Assembly (NCBI GenBank): GCA_003241055.1
Contig: QFOD01000001.1
Location: 372,001-436,000 of the forward strand
Length of the DNA: 64,000 nucleotides
Direction: 5' to 3'
Source: Roseateles depolymerans
GTDB lineage: Bacteria > Pseudomonadota > Gammaproteobacteria > Burkholderiales > Burkholderiaceae_C
Shown in pieces: positions 44,730-53,885 of this stretch. Each line of letters starts with the position of its first letter. Within the stretch, counting starts at the first letter, position 1. Under the pieces are notes generated by a model. That model did not search any database and had not been told where the DNA came from. It saw nothing but the letters and a program-made list of their open reading frames with translations. The translations under genes and the position numbers were made by a program.

Positions 44730-45572
44730 ATGAGCATGTTCAACGAAGCGAACCGTTTGCCCAGCGGCCTCAAGCGGGGTGCTCAGGTGCTGGCGGTGCT
44801 GGGGCTGCTGTGGGTGTTCGCTCCCTACGGCATCGTGCCGGCCGGCACCCGCGGCGTGATGACCACGTTCGGCCGGCCCGCGGACGAGGTCTTGAACGAG
44901 GGCATCCACTTCCGCATCCCGCTCGCGCAGCGCATCCATCTGCTGGAGGTGCGGGTGCAGAAGGGCGAGGGTGAGGGTGACGCCGCCTCCAAGGACCTGC
45001 AGGCCGTGCATACGCGCGTGGCCATCAACTACCACCTGGAGCCGCATCAGGTGGCCCAGGCCTTCAAGGCCATAGGCCCGACCACCGAGGTCATTGCCGA
45101 CCGCATCATCCTGCCGGCAGCGCAGGAGTCGGTGAAGGCGGTGACGGCGCGCTTCACGGCCGAGGAACTGATCACCCGGCGCACCGATGTGCGCGAGGGC
45201 ATCGCGTCGCTGCTGCGCGAGAAGATGCAGCGCCATGGCCTGGTGCTGGACGAATTCGCCATCGTCAACTTCCGCTTTTCGGACAGCTTCTCCAAGGCCA
45301 TCGAGGCCAAGGTGGGCGCCGAGCAGGAGAAGCTGCGGGCGGAACGCGACCTGCAGCGCATCCGCGTGGAGGCCGAGCAGAAGGTGACGCAGGCCAAGGC
45401 GGAGGCCGAGTCCCTGGCCTTGCAGCGCGCGCAGGTGACGCCCGAGCTGCTGAAGCTGCGCGAGGTGGAGAACCAGCGCGCCGCCATCGCCAAGTGGAAC
45501 GGCGTGCTGCCCACCACCACCTACGGCGCCGTGCCGCTGATCGGCATCGCGGCGGCGGCGGCGGGCAGGTGA
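44730..45572 (+). CDS. Prohibitin/SPFH-domain membrane protein
   Basis: 280 residues. A short N-terminal membrane anchor (LAVLGLLWVFAPYGIV) is followed by an SPFH domain: VPAGTRGVMTTFGRPADEVL, GIHFRIPLAQRIHLLEVRVQ, KDLQAVHTRVAINYHLEPHQ. A coiled coil (about 190-245) is rich in E, K, A and R. Members form ring-shaped assemblies that organise membrane proteases. An AAGGA lies upstream of the ATG. It converges on the DUF2788 gene (12 bp between stops). Confidence 0.92.
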   Translation: MSMFNEANRLPSGLKRGAQVLAVLGLLWVFAPYGIVPAGTRGVMTTFGRPADEVLNEGIHFRIPLAQRIHLLEVRVQKGEGEGDAASKDLQAVHTRVAINYHLEPHQVAQAFKAIGPTTEVIADRIILPAAQESVKAVTARFTAEELITRRTDVREGIASLLREKMQRHGLVLDEFAIVNFRFSDSFSKAIEAKVGAEQEKLRAERDLQRIRVEAEQKVTQAKAEAESLALQRAQVTPELLKLREVENQRAAIAKWNGVLPTTTYGAVPLIGIAAAAAGR

Positions 45573-45584
45573 GCGCGGCGGGCC

Positions 45585-45803
45585 TCAGCCCAGGTTGCCG
45601 GCCAGGAAGAACTTGATCAAGCCCTTGGCGGCGAAGCCGACCAGGCCGAAGCCCAGGCCCAGCAGCAGCACGAAGGTGCCGAACCTGCCGGCCTTGGACT
45701 CGCGCGCCAGCTGCAGGATGATGAAGACCATGTAGAGCATGAAGGCCGAGACCCCGAAGGTCAGGCCGAACTGCGCGATCTCCGCTTCGGTATAGCCCCA
45801 CAT
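45585..45803 (-). CDS. DUF2788 small membrane protein
   Basis: 72 residues with two hydrophobic helices (about 12-32 and 44-62). The N-terminus WGYTEAEIAQFGLTFGVSAF and the end KGLIKFFLAGNLG are typical of DUF2788. Function is unknown. The ATG at 45803 begins the conserved N-terminus; an upstream in-frame ATG is less likely. Confidence 0.85.
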   Translation of the reverse strand: MWGYTEAEIAQFGLTFGVSAFMLYMVFIILQLARESKAGRFGTFVLLLGLGFGLVGFAAKGLIKFFLAGNLG

Positions 45804-45883
45804 GTCAGCGGCTCCCGGCCGCGCGGGCACGAACAGGTGGGATCGCCCGGGGCGGGCAATGGCGGGTACTGCAGCGTTTCATG

Positions 45884-46678
45884 TCAGTCGTGGCGCGGCG
45901 TCACCAGGTCGCGGTAGGCGTGCCAGCTGGCGTGGCCCAGCCAGGGCAGGATGACGATGAGGCCGATCAGGGCAGTGGCCATGCCGATGGCGGTCAGCGC
46001 CAGCAGCAGCACGGCCCACAGGGCGATGGGGGCGGGGTGTTCCATGACCACGCGCCAGCTGGTGAACACGGCGCCCAGCACGCCCAGTCGGCTGGGGGGC
46101 TGGTCGACGAGCGCCGGGATGGCGACGACGCAGGACGCGAACAGCGGCGCCGCCAGCACGGCGCCCAGTGCCAGCCAGAGTTCGAACAGGTGGGAGTGGT
46201 CGTTGAGCACGACCTTGAAGACGAAATCCTGCAGGTTGCGCACCGGCTCCGGGGCAAAGCCCGCGATCAGTGCGGCCGAGCACATCACCCAGCCCGTGCC
46301 TGCAAACGCGAGCAGCACGCCGAACACGATGAGCCGGCCGTCGTGCGGACGCCAGGCGGCCTTGACGGTGTGCCAGCCCGGGCGGCCGCCGTGCTGCAGC
46401 TCGCGGCTGATCGCGTAGAGGCCGGTGGCCAGCACCGGCGCGACGATCAGGAAGCCGCTGAAGGCGCCGGACAGCAGCCAGAAGCGCTCGTGCGCCCATT
46501 GCCACAGCAGCGCACCGAACGCGGCCATCAGCAGGCCGTGTATCAGCGAGGCGCCGGGTGCCTGCCAGAGGTCATGCCAGCCACGCGCCAGCCAGCCGAG
46601 CGGACGCAGCAGGGGGATGGCGCGGACACCGAAGCTGCGCGATTCGCGCAGCGCCTGTTCACTGAAGCGGTGGGGCAT
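45884..46678 (-). CDS. DUF2189 membrane protein
   Basis: 264 residues with about six helices. DUF2189 features: IPLLRPLGWLARGWHDLWQA, PVLATGLYAISRELQHGGRP and LPWLGHASWHAYRDLVTP at the C-terminus. It resembles proteins annotated as cytochrome-c-oxidase-associated, but no function is shown for this family. The start at 46678 precedes the conserved SFGVRAIPLLRP segment. It is isolated between DUF2788 and glnD. Confidence 0.86.
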   Translation of the reverse strand: MPHRFSEQALRESRSFGVRAIPLLRPLGWLARGWHDLWQAPGASLIHGLLMAAFGALLWQWAHERFWLLSGAFSGFLIVAPVLATGLYAISRELQHGGRPGWHTVKAAWRPHDGRLIVFGVLLAFAGTGWVMCSAALIAGFAPEPVRNLQDFVFKVVLNDHSHLFELWLALGAVLAAPLFASCVVAIPALVDQPPSRLGVLGAVFTSWRVVMEHPAPIALWAVLLLALTAIGMATALIGLIVILPWLGHASWHAYRDLVTPRHD

Positions 46679-46757
46679 GGCGGTCGCAGTGTCGGCGCAA
46701 GTGCCCCGAGCTGGCTTGACCTCCCTCAAGCCGTGGCGCAGCGGCAACGCCGCCGGG

Positions 46758-49340
46758 TCAGGCCGGCAGCGACACGGCGTCCAGCAGCTCGCTCTCGATC
46801 TCGAGCTGCGTGCGGTTCTGCTGCAGCGCCGGGCCGTCGATCAGGAAGGTGTCCTCCACCCGCTCGCCGAGCGTGGAGACCTTGGCCAGCTGCAGGTTGA
46901 TGCCGTGGCGGGCCAGCACGCGGGCGATGGCGTAGAGCAGCCCGGCGCGGTCGCTGGTGGAGATGCTCAGCAGCCAGGCCGTCGCGCGCTCGTCGGGCCG
47001 CAGCGAGATGCGCGGCATGTAGGGGAAGCTCTTGACCCGGCGCGACAGCCGGCCGCGCCGCGGCTCGGGCAGCGGCCCGCCGGTCTGCAGCGCGCTGGTG
47101 AGCTTTTGCTCGACCAGCGGCACCAGGTCGCGGTGGTGCAGGTCGCCCTCGGGGCGTATCACCTGGAAGGTGTCCAGCGCGTAGCCGCCCTTCGTGGTGT
47201 GCACCTTGGCATCGAGGATGTTGAAGCCGGCCCCGTCGAAGTAGCCGCAGATGCGGGCGAACAGGTCGGGCTGGTCGGGGGCATAGACCAGCACCTGCAG
47301 CCCTTCGCCGATGGGCGAGGGGCGCGCCTGCACGACGGGCTGCTGGGACTCCACATGGCGCCACAGCGAGCGGGCATGCCAGGCCAGCTCGGCCGCTTCG
47401 TGGCGCGCGAAGTAGCTCAGCGTCAGCGTGTTCCACAGCGCCTCCTCGGTGCCGGGCAGCATGGAATGCAGGGCCAGGTCGTGCCGCGCGTCCTGCTTGC
47501 GGGCCTCGATCTCGGCATCCATGTTGATCTTGGCGCCGCCCAGCGCGCGCAGCGTGATGCGGTAGAGGTCTTCCAGCAGCTTGCCCTTCCAGGCGTTCCA
47601 CACCTTGGGGCTGGTGCCGCGGATGTCCGCCACTGTCAGCAGGTACAGCGCCGTCAGGTGGCGCACGTCGCCCACCTTGGCGGCAAAACCGGCGATCACC
47701 TCGGGGTCGGAGAGGTCGGCCTTCTGGGCCACGCGCGACATCGTCAGGTGGTGTTCCACCAGGAACACGCACAGCGCCGTACCCTGGGCATCGACGCCAT
47801 GCTGGCGGCAGAAGCGCTTCACCTCGACGGCGCCCAGCTCGGAATGGTCGCCACCGCGGCCCTTGGCCACGTCATGGAACAGCGCCGCGATGTAGAGCAG
47901 CTCCGGCGTGTCGAACTGCGCCGCCAGCTGCGAGCAGAACGGGTACTCGTGCGCATGCTCCGGCACGAAGAAGCGCCGGATATTGCGCAGCACCATCAGG
48001 ATGTGCTGGTCCACGGTGTAGACGTGGAACAGGTCGTGCTGCATCTGGCCGACGATGGCGCGGAACACCCACAGGTAGCGGCCCAGTACCGAGGTCTGGT
48101 TCATCAGCCGGAACGCGTGGGTCTGCCCCTCGGGCGCCTGCAGCATGGCCATGAAGGTGGCGCGGTTGACCGGGTCGCGGCGCCAGCGGGCGTTCATCAG
48201 GCCGCGGGCGTTGTAGAGCGCCCGCAGCGTGCGGGCCGACAGGCCCTTGATGCCCGGCGTCTGCTGGTAGACCAGGAAGGTGCGCAGGATGGCGTGCGGA
48301 TCCCGCTGGTAGAGGTCGTCACTGACGACCTCCAGCATGCGGCCCCGGTCGAGGAACTCTTCGGTGATCGGCTGACGCAGTGCCTGCTGCGAGCCGTTGA
48401 TGTGTTCCTCGAGATTCAGCAGCAGGATCTGATGCAGCTGGGTGACCGCCTTGGCCGCCCAGTAGTAGCGCCGCATCAGCAGCTCGGAGGCGCGCACGGA
48501 CTCCGTGCCGACAAAGCCGAAGCTCTGCGCGACGGCGGTCTGCAGGTCGAACACCAGCCGGTCCTCGCGGCGCCCGGCCACCACGTGCAGGCGGGCGCGG
48601 ATGAGCTTGAGCTGACCCTCGTTGCGCTGCAGCTGGCGGCTCTCGAAGGGGGTGATCAGGCCACGCTCGGCCAATGCCTTCCAGGTCTTGCCCAGGCCGG
48701 CGGCCTGGGCGATCCAGATCAGCATCTGCAGGTCGCGCAGGCCACCCGGGCTTTCCTTGCAGTTGGGCTCCAGGGCGTAGGGGGTGTCGTCGAACTTGGT
48801 GTGGCGCTGCAGCGCCTCCAGCGTCTTGGCGCGCAGGAAAGCCTTGGCATCCATGGCATCGGCCAGACGCTGGCTGAGCTGGCGGAACAGCGGCTGCGGG
48901 CCGGCAATGTGGCGGGCCTCCAGCAGCGCGGTCTGGATGGTCACGTCGCCCGTCGATTCGGTCACGCATTCGGCGAGCGTGCGCACCGAGGAGCCGATCT
49001 CCAGCCCCAGGTCCCAGCAGCTGGTGATGAAGCCCTCGATCGCGCTCTTCACGGGGCCGGGCTGATGGGCCTCGGTGCCCTCGGGCAGCAGCACCAGCAC
49101 ATCGATGTCGGAATGCGGGAACAGCTCGCCGCGGCCGAAGCCGCCCACCGCCGCGAGGCAGGCGCCGTCGGGCATGCCGGCGCGGGTCCAGAGATCGCGC
49201 AGCGCGTCGTCCACATGGCGGGCCAGGCGACGCAGCAGGCGGTCCGTCGCGGCAACGGTGGGCGGCCCCTGGACGAAGGCGTCGATGAGGGTCTGCTTGC
49301 CAGCCTTGAAGCGCTGGCGCAGCTCGGCGAGCGTGGCCAC
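46758..49340 (-). CDS. glnD: Bifunctional [protein-PII] uridylyltransferase/uridylyl-removing enzyme
   Basis: 860 residues, near the family size. The GTG start (49340) is chosen because the conserved TLAELRQRFKAGKQTLIDAF follows and map ends 5 bp upstream. The nucleotidyltransferase domain has AAVGGFGRGELFPHSDIDVL (about 60-80). The HD hydrolase domain has AALFHDVAKGRGGDHSELGA in the middle. Two C-terminal ACT domains sense glutamine (VLVYAPDQPDLFARICGYFD and ISTSDRAGLLYAIARVLARH). It modifies and demodifies PII proteins to report nitrogen status. Confidence 0.95.
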   Translation of the reverse strand: MATLAELRQRFKAGKQTLIDAFVQGPPTVAATDRLLRRLARHVDDALRDLWTRAGMPDGACLAAVGGFGRGELFPHSDIDVLVLLPEGTEAHQPGPVKSAIEGFITSCWDLGLEIGSSVRTLAECVTESTGDVTIQTALLEARHIAGPQPLFRQLSQRLADAMDAKAFLRAKTLEALQRHTKFDDTPYALEPNCKESPGGLRDLQMLIWIAQAAGLGKTWKALAERGLITPFESRQLQRNEGQLKLIRARLHVVAGRREDRLVFDLQTAVAQSFGFVGTESVRASELLMRRYYWAAKAVTQLHQILLLNLEEHINGSQQALRQPITEEFLDRGRMLEVVSDDLYQRDPHAILRTFLVYQQTPGIKGLSARTLRALYNARGLMNARWRRDPVNRATFMAMLQAPEGQTHAFRLMNQTSVLGRYLWVFRAIVGQMQHDLFHVYTVDQHILMVLRNIRRFFVPEHAHEYPFCSQLAAQFDTPELLYIAALFHDVAKGRGGDHSELGAVEVKRFCRQHGVDAQGTALCVFLVEHHLTMSRVAQKADLSDPEVIAGFAAKVGDVRHLTALYLLTVADIRGTSPKVWNAWKGKLLEDLYRITLRALGGAKINMDAEIEARKQDARHDLALHSMLPGTEEALWNTLTLSYFARHEAAELAWHARSLWRHVESQQPVVQARPSPIGEGLQVLVYAPDQPDLFARICGYFDGAGFNILDAKVHTTKGGYALDTFQVIRPEGDLHHRDLVPLVEQKLTSALQTGGPLPEPRRGRLSRRVKSFPYMPRISLRPDERATAWLLSISTSDRAGLLYAIARVLARHGINLQLAKVSTLGERVEDTFLIDGPALQQNRTQLEIESELLDAVSLPA

Positions 49341-49345
49341 CGGGG

Positions 49346-50173
49346 TCAGGCCGCGAGCCGGGCGCTGGCCGCGTCGGTGATGAAGGCCGGCGGCGGCGGG
49401 CTGCCGGCGGACAGGGTCAGGATCTCGTAGCCGGTCTCGGTGACGAGCACGGTGTGCTCCCACTGGGCCGACAGCGAGCGGTCCTTGGTGACGATGGTCC
49501 AGCCGTCGCCCATTTCCTTGATCTCGCGGCGGCCCGCGTTGATCATGGGTTCGATCGTGAAGACCATGCCGGGCACGAGCACGTCCAGCGTGCCCGGGCG
49601 GCCGTAGTGCAGCACCTGCGGCTCTTCGTGGAAGACCTGGCCGATGCCGTGACCGCAGAACTCGCGCACCACCGAGAAACCGGCGTTCTCGGCGAAGGTC
49701 TGGATCGCGTGGCCGATGTCGCCCAGGCGGGCGCCGGGGCGCACCTTGGCAATGCCCTTCCACATCGCGTCGTAGGTGAAGGCGCACAGGCGCTTGGCGG
49801 CGATCGAGCCCTCGCCGACGACGAACATGCGGCTGGTGTCGCCATGCCAGCCGTCCTTGATGACGGTGACGTCGATGTTGACGATGTCGCCGTTCTTCAG
49901 CGGCTTGTCGTTCGGGATGCCGTGGCAGACCTGATGGTTGATCGAGGTGCAGACCGACTTGGGGTAGGGCGTGTAGCCCGGCGGGCAGTAGTTCAGCGGG
50001 GCCGGCACGGCCTGCTGCACGTTGACGATGTGGTCGTGCGCGAGGCGGTCGAGTTCGTTGGTCGTGATGCCCGGTTGCACGTGCGGGGTCAGCATGTCCA
50101 GGACTTCAGACGCCAGGCGTCCCGCGATGCGCATGCCCTCGATGTCGGCAGCGGTCTTGATGGTGATGGCCAT
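49346..50173 (-). CDS. map: Methionine aminopeptidase type I
   Basis: 275 residues. The dinuclear metal ligands are visible in order: NIDVTVIKDGWHGDTSRMF (two Asp), the His in EFCGHGIGQVFHEEPQVLHY, the Glu in FTIEPMINAGR and the last Glu in SAQWEHTVLVTE. It removes the initiator methionine from new proteins. It lies 16 bp downstream of uppP on the same strand and 5 bp upstream of glnD. In many beta-proteobacteria map and glnD are neighbours, so the order is normal. Confidence 0.97.
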   Translation of the reverse strand: MAITIKTAADIEGMRIAGRLASEVLDMLTPHVQPGITTNELDRLAHDHIVNVQQAVPAPLNYCPPGYTPYPKSVCTSINHQVCHGIPNDKPLKNGDIVNIDVTVIKDGWHGDTSRMFVVGEGSIAAKRLCAFTYDAMWKGIAKVRPGARLGDIGHAIQTFAENAGFSVVREFCGHGIGQVFHEEPQVLHYGRPGTLDVLVPGMVFTIEPMINAGRREIKEMGDGWTIVTKDRSLSAQWEHTVLVTETGYEILTLSAGSPPPPAFITDAASARLAA

Positions 50174-50189
50174 GGCCGGATTATCGCGA

Positions 50190-51014
50190 TCAGTCCGCCC
50201 AGACGACGAGGCCGCTCCAGGAGGTCGCAAGCACCACAAGGCCAAATGCGATGCGGTACCAGGCGAAGGGCACGAAGGTGTGGCTGGACACGTAGCGCAG
50301 CAGCCAGCGCACGCAGACCCAGGCGGCCAGGAAGCTGACGACGAAGCCGACGATGAACATCGGCGCGTCGGCGACAGACAGCGCGTGGCGTTCCTTCCAG
50401 AGGCTGTAGCCGCCGGCCGCGACCAGCGTCGGGATGGCCAGGAAGAAGGAGAAGTCCGTCGCGGCCTTGCGCGACAGGCCCAGCAGCATGCCGCCGATGA
50501 TGGTGGAGCCCGAGCGGCTGGTGCCGGGGATCATGCCCAGGCACTGCACCAGGCCGACCTTGAGGGCATCCAGCGGCGTCATGTCGTCCACGCTCTGCAC
50601 ACGGGCCTGCGGCTGCGCGCGCTTCTCGGCCCACAGGATGATCAGGCCGCCGACGATGAAGGCGCCTGCCACCACCGGCGCGTTGAAGAGGTAGCCCTTG
50701 ATGAGCTTGTAGACCGTCAGGCCCACCAGGCCGGCGGGCAGGAAGCCGATCAGGATGTTCAGCACGAAGCGGCGCTGCCGGGCGCTGTGACCCAGGCCGG
50801 TGAGCGCCTCGCGGATGCGCGCCCAGTAGACGATGAATACCGCCAGGATGGCGCCGCTCTGGATGGCGATGTCGAACACCTTGGACTTGGCATCCGTCAT
50901 GCCCAGCAGGCTGCCGGTCAGGATCAGGTGGCCGGTCGACGAGATGGGCAGGAATTCGGTCAGGCCTTCGACGATCCCCATGATCGCGGCCTTCAGCAGC
51001 AGGATGACATCCAC
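50190..51014 (-). CDS. uppP: Undecaprenyl-diphosphatase UppP
   Basis: 274 residues from the GTG at 51014, which gives the family-like N-terminus DVILLLKAAIMGIVEGLTEF. A second GTG 15 bp upstream is possible. Catalytic signatures are EGLTEFLPISSTGHLILTG and GMIPGTSRSGSTIIGGMLLG, with about eight membrane helices. It recycles undecaprenyl diphosphate for cell-wall synthesis and gives bacitracin tolerance. It precedes map by 16 bp. The 162 bp upstream to the dioxygenase gene holds no gene. Confidence 0.93.
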   Translation of the reverse strand: MDVILLLKAAIMGIVEGLTEFLPISSTGHLILTGSLLGMTDAKSKVFDIAIQSGAILAVFIVYWARIREALTGLGHSARQRRFVLNILIGFLPAGLVGLTVYKLIKGYLFNAPVVAGAFIVGGLIILWAEKRAQPQARVQSVDDMTPLDALKVGLVQCLGMIPGTSRSGSTIIGGMLLGLSRKAATDFSFFLAIPTLVAAGGYSLWKERHALSVADAPMFIVGFVVSFLAAWVCVRWLLRYVSSHTFVPFAWYRIAFGLVVLATSWSGLVVWAD

Positions 51015-51176
51015 GGTACAGCGGGCCACGAGGGCCAGAGTTGGGCGCAGGGCGCAAGAGCGGCCGCAGTGTAGCCAGCGCCTGCCCCGTCACCGGCCTC
51101 GCAGCCTTGCCGAGTGGTTACAGAGCTTGCGCGGGGCCGTCGCCCGGCCGTGCTGCGCAAGGACTGGCCCGGCGGC

Positions 51177-52238
51177 TCAGCGGGCAGGCCCGCTGGCCGG
51201 ACCGTCGGGCGGTGCATCAGGAGGCGGCCGATTGCCGTCCGGTGGCGGGCCGGGCCAGCCGGGCGGCGGCCCTGACGGGCGCGCGCCCGGCGGCGGCATG
51301 CCCGGGCCACCTGACGAACCTGGCCCACCCGGTCCGCCGGGCCCTGGCGCGCCGCCTGGGGTGCTCATGCCCGGCGGCCCCTGGTCCACCGGGTTGGACT
51401 GGTTGCTGTCGACCGCGAGTACCAGGGCGGCGACCAGCCCCTGCTCGACGCTGCCGCCCAGCGTGAGCATCTCGCCTGCCGTGCCGTCGCTGAAGACGTT
51501 GTCGGCAGCGAAGTCGGCCACCGAGGTGTTCTGCCCCTTGGGGTAGAGCGTGCTGGCATAGACGGCCTGGGTGACCGACGGAGGGAAGGCGAACTGGGTC
51601 GTCGCAATGGAGCGGCTCTGGCTGCCGGGCGCGCTGCCCGGCAGGAAGACCATGCAATGCAGGTGCGTGATGCGGCCCTCGTACCAGCCGGGGAAGATGG
51701 TCTGGAAGCTGACGCAGCCGCTGGTGTCGCTCTGCTGCACGGCGCGCAGCGCGTGGCCGCCCTCGGCGTTGGCAGCCGTGCCGTCGTAGCCCGAGTAGCG
51801 CCCGTCCCGGTCGCAGTGCCAGAGGTAGACCCAGGCGCCGGCGATAGGCTGGCAGCCCTGGCGGGCGTCCACCAGGCGCAGTCGCAAAGCCAGCGGTGTG
51901 CCGGGCTTGCCGTCGCGCATGTCGCTGCGCTGCAGCGCGGTGTGGCCGAGCATGGCGCGCAGCGGGAAGGGGCCTTCGGTCTCCGTCGGCACGATGCGGC
52001 AGGTGGCGGGCGTGCCGGCCAGCAGCGCGGTCAGGCGGCGCTCCAGGGCCGGGCTGAGGCCCGACGTCGCGGCCGTCGTGGCCGTTGTGGCGGCTGAACT
52101 GCGCGCGGTGAGTGCCACGGCGCCCAGGCCGGTGAGGGCCTGCAACAGGCTGCGCCGCGGCAGCGCGGGGACGGGGCCGTCGCTGGCCGCAGGGCGTTCG
52201 TCGACGGGATCGGTGGGGGGATGGCGGGGTGTGGACAT
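51177..52238 (-). CDS. Exported intradiol-dioxygenase-like protein with Gly/Pro-rich tail
   Basis: 353 residues. The N-terminus has RRSLLQALTGLGAVALTARS, a Tat-like signal, and a C-terminal tail of about 70 residues is almost entirely Gly, Pro and Asp. The core matches the extracellular intradiol ring-cleavage dioxygenase-like group: TETEGPFPLRAMLGHTALQR, WVYLWHCDRDGRYSGYDG, FQTIFPGWYEGRITHLHCMV, where the Tyr/Tyr/His/His iron set (Tyr in YSGYDG and WYEGR, His in ITHLH) is recognisable. The substrate is unknown; catechol-pathway genes are absent. It is divergent from a TetR gene across 141 bp that contain an operator-like repeat. Confidence 0.82.
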   Translation of the reverse strand: MSTPRHPPTDPVDERPAASDGPVPALPRRSLLQALTGLGAVALTARSSAATTATTAATSGLSPALERRLTALLAGTPATCRIVPTETEGPFPLRAMLGHTALQRSDMRDGKPGTPLALRLRLVDARQGCQPIAGAWVYLWHCDRDGRYSGYDGTAANAEGGHALRAVQQSDTSGCVSFQTIFPGWYEGRITHLHCMVFLPGSAPGSQSRSIATTQFAFPPSVTQAVYASTLYPKGQNTSVADFAADNVFSDGTAGEMLTLGGSVEQGLVAALVLAVDSNQSNPVDQGPPGMSTPGGAPGPGGPGGPGSSGGPGMPPPGARPSGPPPGWPGPPPDGNRPPPDAPPDGPASGPAR

Positions 52239-52357
52239 GGCGCCACTGTGGTGGGCGCGGGTTTCGGCTTTCTGGTCGATATGTGACCACCCCGACACAA
52301 AAACGGCCGAACCCGGCGCGGCGGCTTGCCCGGCGCCGGGCGCCGCGCTTACATTAA

Positions 52358-52371
52358 TGACCGATGGGTCA
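52358..52371. promoter_or_regulatory. Putative TetR operator
   Basis: Inverted repeat TGACC-gatg-GGTCA in an A/T-rich stretch, 8 bp before the TetR ATG at 52380. It is positioned to control the tetR gene itself and possibly the divergent dioxygenase gene. Confidence 0.6.
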
Positions 52372-52379
52372 ATAAATCC

Positions 52380-53042
52380 ATGTCTGCCGTCATCGTCCCC
52401 CGCCAGCGTCGCAAGGAGGCGCGTCCGCAAGAGTTGCTGGACGCGGCCGCCGCCCTGTTCATCGAAAAAGGCTTCGCCGCCACGCGCAGCGAGGAGGTGG
52501 CCGCCCGCGCCGGCGTGTCCAAGGGCACGCTGTATCGCTACTACCCGAGCAAGGACGATCTCTTCAAGGCCGTGGTGCGGGAGAACCTGTCGGCGCCCAT
52601 TGCCGAGTCCGCGGCGCTTGCGGCGCAGTACCAGGGGCCCATCGCCACGCTGCTGCGCGAGATGATGCGCGCCTGGTGGGAGCGGGTGGGCGAGGGCATC
52701 ATGGACGGGGTGACCAAGATCATGCTGGTGGAGGCGCGCAACTTCCCAGAGCTCGCGCAGTTCTATGCCGAAGAGGTGATCGAGCCCTCGCAGGCCCTGC
52801 TGGGCAGCCTGCTGGAGCGCGGCATGCGCTCGGGGGAGTTCCGCGATGTGCCGGTCGAGGCCGGCGTTCACCTGCTGATCGCGCCGCTGATGCAGCTGAT
52901 GCTGCACCAGCATTCCTTTGGCGATATCTGCAATCCGAACATGAGTGCCGCGGAGCTGCTGGAGGCCCAGATGTCGCTGTTGTTGCACGGATTGCTGGTG
53001 GAGCCGACGCCGTCCGCCGCCGGCGTGGCGCGGCGCCCCTAG
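52380..53042 (+). CDS. TetR/AcrR family transcriptional regulator
   Basis: 220 residues. The HTH is RPQELLDAAAALFIEKGFAA with VAARAGVSKGTLYRYYPSKD, and the C-terminal domain has YAEEVIEPSQALLGSLLERG, resembling TetR_C_39/RutR-type members. The start at 52380 gives SAVIVPRQRRK before the HTH; an ATG 18 codons upstream overlaps the operator and is unlikely. It is 49 bp upstream of pcm on the same strand and could regulate the pcm-tolC genes, the divergent dioxygenase gene, or both. Confidence 0.88.
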   Translation: MSAVIVPRQRRKEARPQELLDAAAALFIEKGFAATRSEEVAARAGVSKGTLYRYYPSKDDLFKAVVRENLSAPIAESAALAAQYQGPIATLLREMMRAWWERVGEGIMDGVTKIMLVEARNFPELAQFYAEEVIEPSQALLGSLLERGMRSGEFRDVPVEAGVHLLIAPLMQLMLHQHSFGDICNPNMSAAELLEAQMSLLLHGLLVEPTPSAAGVARRP

Positions 53043-53091
53043 AATTTCGGCCGCTCAAGCGTCGATGCTCGACCGATTTGGAGAACCAAGA

Positions 53092-53742
53092 ATGAATCTC
53101 GAACAGGCCCGCTTCAACATGATCGAACAGCAGATCCGCCCCTGGGATGTGCTCGATCTCAGCGTGCTGGAGTTGCTGCGCGTCGTGCACCGCGAAGACT
53201 ACGTGCCCGCGGCGCTGCGCGCCCAGGCCTTCGTCGATGTGGAACTGCCGCTGACGGCCACGCGCCGCATGCTGGCCCCCAAGGTCGAGGCTCGGCTGCT
53301 GCAGGAACTGCAGATCCAGCGCCATGAGAAGGTGCTGGAGATCGGTGCGGCCACCGGCCACCTGGCCGCGCTGCTGGGCCACAAGGCGCAGTCCGTGGTG
53401 GCGCTGGAGGCCGACACCGGCCTCGCCGACCAGGCCAGGGCCAACCTCAAGCGCACCGGCGTGCTGAACGTGACGGTGCTGAACCAGGACGGCGCCTCCG
53501 GCCTCGCGGCGGAAGGCCCGTTCGACGCCATCCTGCTGTCCGGCTCGGTCGCGGCGGTGCCGCAGGTGCTGCTGGATCAGCTCAAGGTGGGTGGCCGGCT
53601 GGCCGCCATCGTCGGCGATGAGCCGGTGATGCGCGCGGTGCTGGTGACGCGCGGTGCTGCAGGCTTCCAGACCCGTGAGCTGTTCGACACGGTGGCCGGC
53701 CGCCTGCCGGGCTTTGCCGAGCACTCGGCCTTCAGTTTCTGA
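53092..53742 (+). CDS. pcm: Protein-L-isoaspartate O-methyltransferase family protein
   Basis: 216 residues. The Pcm-like N-terminus FNMIEQQIRPWDVLDLSVLE, the SAM loop KVLEIGAATGHLAALLGHKA (about 82-101), and the C-terminal FDAILLSGSVAAVPQVLLDQ with GGRLAAIVGDEPVMRAVLVT are recognisable. The family repairs isoaspartate residues. Beta-proteobacterial copies next to tolC, like this one, have diverged from E. coli Pcm and their activity is less certain. A GGAG site precedes the ATG. tolC follows 143 bp later on the same strand. Confidence 0.87.
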   Translation: MNLEQARFNMIEQQIRPWDVLDLSVLELLRVVHREDYVPAALRAQAFVDVELPLTATRRMLAPKVEARLLQELQIQRHEKVLEIGAATGHLAALLGHKAQSVVALEADTGLADQARANLKRTGVLNVTVLNQDGASGLAAEGPFDAILLSGSVAAVPQVLLDQLKVGGRLAAIVGDEPVMRAVLVTRGAAGFQTRELFDTVAGRLPGFAEHSAFSF

Positions 53743-53885
53743 GCCTTGCGTGCCTGCAGCCTGTCCTTCGAAATGGCGGGTTGCACCCCCTCCAGGCGCA
53801 GGTCGTCGCATGGCTGGCGCCATCGCGACGGTCTTCCCCTATAACCGCGGCCGCTGATCTCTCAACGCTCTGCCCAAGGAAACCC

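Noticed and set aside
46425..49430. Very long open frame on the plus strand opposite glnD (about 1000 codons)
   Set aside because: Antisense to a clearly conserved GlnD. Its composition (Gln/Arg/His-rich) is typical of shadow frames in GC-rich DNA.
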